6,741 nt of DNA from CAYWJT01 sp964458655 (lineage in GTDB: Bacteria; Acidobacteriota; Aminicenantia; Aminicenantales; Saccharicenantaceae). Each line of letters begins with the position of its first letter. Position 1 is the stretch's first letter. Below are positions 6,501 through 6,741 of the stretch, in pieces. The position numbers and the translations under genes are program-made. The notes under the pieces are model-generated. The model searched no databases. It worked only from the letters and a program-made list of their open reading frames with translations, and was not told the DNA's origin. Location: the NCBI GenBank assembly GCA_964458655.1, contig CAYWJT010000084.1:1-6741 (forward strand). Reading direction: 5' to 3'.

Positions 6501-6629
6501 ATTGACGGGAGCGATCATCGTTTCTGTGGGAACCGGGGGCCCGTCGGCGGCGGGGAGCGGCGCCGCGCAATTGCCGCAGAACCGCGACGTGTCGCTGTTC
6601 TCGGCGTGGCAGCGGGGACATTTCATCAT
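3513..6629 (-). CDS. Membrane Ser/Thr protein kinase with zinc ribbon, FlgO/TolB-like domain and TPR sensor region
   Basis: 1038 residues. An N-terminal zinc ribbon has Cys4, Cys7, Cys18 and Cys21. The Hanks-type kinase domain (about 55-318) is complete: glycine loop GKGGMG (62-67), Lys84 in LALK, helix-C Glu103, HRDLKPQN (178-185) with catalytic Asp180, DFG (198-200), PE of the APE motif (225-226), and Asp238 in SDIYSFG. It is an RD kinase, with Thr211 and Thr219 as possible activation-loop phosphosites. A membrane segment lies at about 347-367. Then comes a FlgO/TolB-N-like domain (about 375-512, starting RTVIVLGFKNQTGDPAFDYL), then roughly eight or nine TPR-like helical pairs (about 534-1036), clearest at 638-738 and 947-980. 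The kinase should face the cytoplasm and the TPRs the outside, suggesting signal or partner sensing. The substrate is unknown. The first of two consecutive ATGs is chosen because GGAGG sits 7 nt before it. The gene has its own promoter and is probably not functionally tied to trpB2. Confidence 0.92.
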   Translation of the reverse strand: MMKCPRCHAENSDTSRFCGNCAAPLPAADGPPVPTETMIAPVNELQSGATFARRYQVIEELGKGGMGRVYKVFDTEVREKLALKLLRPEIAADSETIERFRNELRLARAVSHRNVCRMHDLGREEATGAYFITMEYVPGEDLKGLLHRIGALPAGKTVTIARQVAEGLAEAHRLGVVHRDLKPQNIMIDREGMARIMDFGIARSVKAKGVTGAGVMIGTPEYMSPEQVEGKEADARSDIYSFGVVLFEMLTGRLPFEGDTPLAVAVKQKSEPPPDPRTLNAQVPEDLAKLVLKCLEKEKGKRFASADDLVTELAKIERTLPTTKQALPLRRPQTSRQVTVRLPSKKVWIPAGAVLLALAALLVWQVVPESEGSKRTVIVLGFKNQTGDPAFDYLRETIPNLLITSLEQSKHLRVASWQRLKDLLRQSGRNEGSLYDEEAGFDVCSRHGIEAVVVGFFSKAGETFVSDVKVLDAGTREVLKSASARGEGVNSILRSQVDEISRAISRGIGKPILKLEAPARPVIALTTGSMEAYSYFLQGRDHVLNLQAADGKKYLEKALALDPDFAVAWLSLSDAEYQLVDWRARDEALKKAKEHAGRVSEKERLTIEAQFAAIIDKDPEKRRRLLEELTRKYPQEKHAFYELGSAHYTGKRYAEAVRAFEQAVALDPQFGPAFNMLGYSHAASGEFAKAEDAFRRYIAANPGDPNPVDSLAELYVYMGQLDKAEANYREVLRTHPDFDASHRGLAYLYALREDYGEMARRLDELVARSTPTQRMEALWLVSFYDFLLGRLEKALSGYAALKGIAEKYGQAFVAGHVDWISGYILSEQGRFDEARKAYRSYEEYYARANPGRPSSLRAVKAFHSGWVELKQGRAEAARSRAEEIKSALAEFTGEENPDSYAIQYQLLAAEAALAGDSPEEAISAAREVRLQDFPGMLTPDLAKYNTPFLKDLLARAYWKAGDLDKAVAEYRKLMTIDPSNRFRYLIHPLYHYRLGRVLEAKGDKAGAAEEFRKFLEYWKDADRTHPELADARRRLAAR

Positions 6630-6636
6630 TCCCCAG

Positions 6637-6643
6637 CCTCCCC
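6637..6643 (-). promoter_or_regulatory. Ribosome binding site of the Ser/Thr kinase
   Basis: GGGGAGG lies 7 nt before the first ATG and 10 nt before the second, favouring the first of the two adjacent start codons. Confidence 0.7.
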
Positions 6644-6655
6644 AGGGGCAGGCAT

Positions 6656-6684
6656 AGGATATGAACTTGGCGATGGATAGTCAA
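6656..6684 (-). promoter_or_regulatory. Sigma70-type promoter of the Ser/Thr kinase
   Basis: TTGACT (complement of 6679-6684, five of six) and TATCCT (complement of 6656-6661, four of six) are 17 bp apart. The RNA would start near 6649, leaving about 20 nt before the ATG, enough for the Shine-Dalgarno. This supports the gene being transcribed separately from anything further right. Confidence 0.65.
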
Positions 6685-6696
6685 GAGCGTGGTCTC

Positions 6697-6714
6697 GTCC
6701 ACTACATTAGTGAC
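6697..6714. promoter_or_regulatory. Inverted repeat upstream of the kinase promoter
   Basis: GTC-C-ACTA-CAT-TAGT-GAC forms seven pairs around CAT with one unpaired base. It lies roughly 50-65 bp upstream of the predicted start, a position used by activators. No regulator family is recognised. The rest of 6685-6741 shows nothing else I can support. Confidence 0.25.
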
Positions 6715-6741
6715 GCGCTTGGCTGGGGATGAGTTTTGAGC

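Noticed and set aside
6636..6653. Hairpin GCCU-CCCC-A-GGGG-C-AGGC overlapping the kinase ribosome site
   Set aside because: The predicted RNA start near 6649 excludes part of one arm, leaving only about three pairs, so it is unlikely to hide the ribosome site.

Overview
The window holds four protein genes, one of them cut by the left edge, plus one short leader-peptide gene and its RNA leader. It looks like a piece of a GC-rich bacterial chromosome. My best guess for the source is Acidobacteriota or Candidatus Aminicenantes. This rests on the large receptor-type Ser/Thr kinase built as zinc ribbon - kinase - membrane segment - FlgO/TolB-like domain - TPRs, and on the stand-alone TrpB2-type tryptophan synthase beta chain. 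The assignment is inference and was not searched. I saw no mobile element, CRISPR array, tRNA or rRNA.

Layout. Bases 1-407 (+) are the C-terminal third or so of a PfkB-family sugar/nucleoside kinase. Bases 473-1855 (+) are a tryptophanase (tnaA), 65 bp downstream and probably in the same transcript. Bases 1884-3173 (-) are a TrpB2-type tryptophan synthase beta chain, convergent with tnaA and only 28 bp from it. Bases 3174-3435 (-) are a promoter and a leader of about 226 nt for trpB2. Bases 3513-6629 (-) are a 1038-residue Ser/Thr protein kinase with a TPR sensor region. Bases 6630-6741 hold that kinase's promoter.

The most interesting part is the trpB2 leader. A near-consensus sigma70 promoter (TTGACA-17-TAAAAT) places the RNA start at, or one base before, the AUG of a 27-codon reading frame. 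That frame contains three Trp codons in a four-codon run (Trp-Leu-Trp-Trp) shortly before its stop. The 11 bases immediately before and overlapping the first of these Trp codons are a perfect reverse complement of the trpB2 Shine-Dalgarno region. A ribosome stalled on the Trp codons would cover the anti-Shine-Dalgarno and free trpB2 for translation. A ribosome that passes through would release it to close trpB2. This suggests a tryptophan-sensing translational attenuator on a leaderless leader-peptide mRNA. The base pairing and codons are visible in the sequence; the switching mechanism is inferred.

How the genes fit together. Tryptophanase splits tryptophan into indole, pyruvate and ammonia. 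TrpB2 enzymes join indole to a serine-derived aminoacrylate to make tryptophan. The two convergent genes therefore run opposite directions of the same indole/tryptophan exchange, and only the synthetic side carries a visible tryptophan-sensing leader. The Ser/Thr kinase has its own promoter and is probably not part of this circuit.
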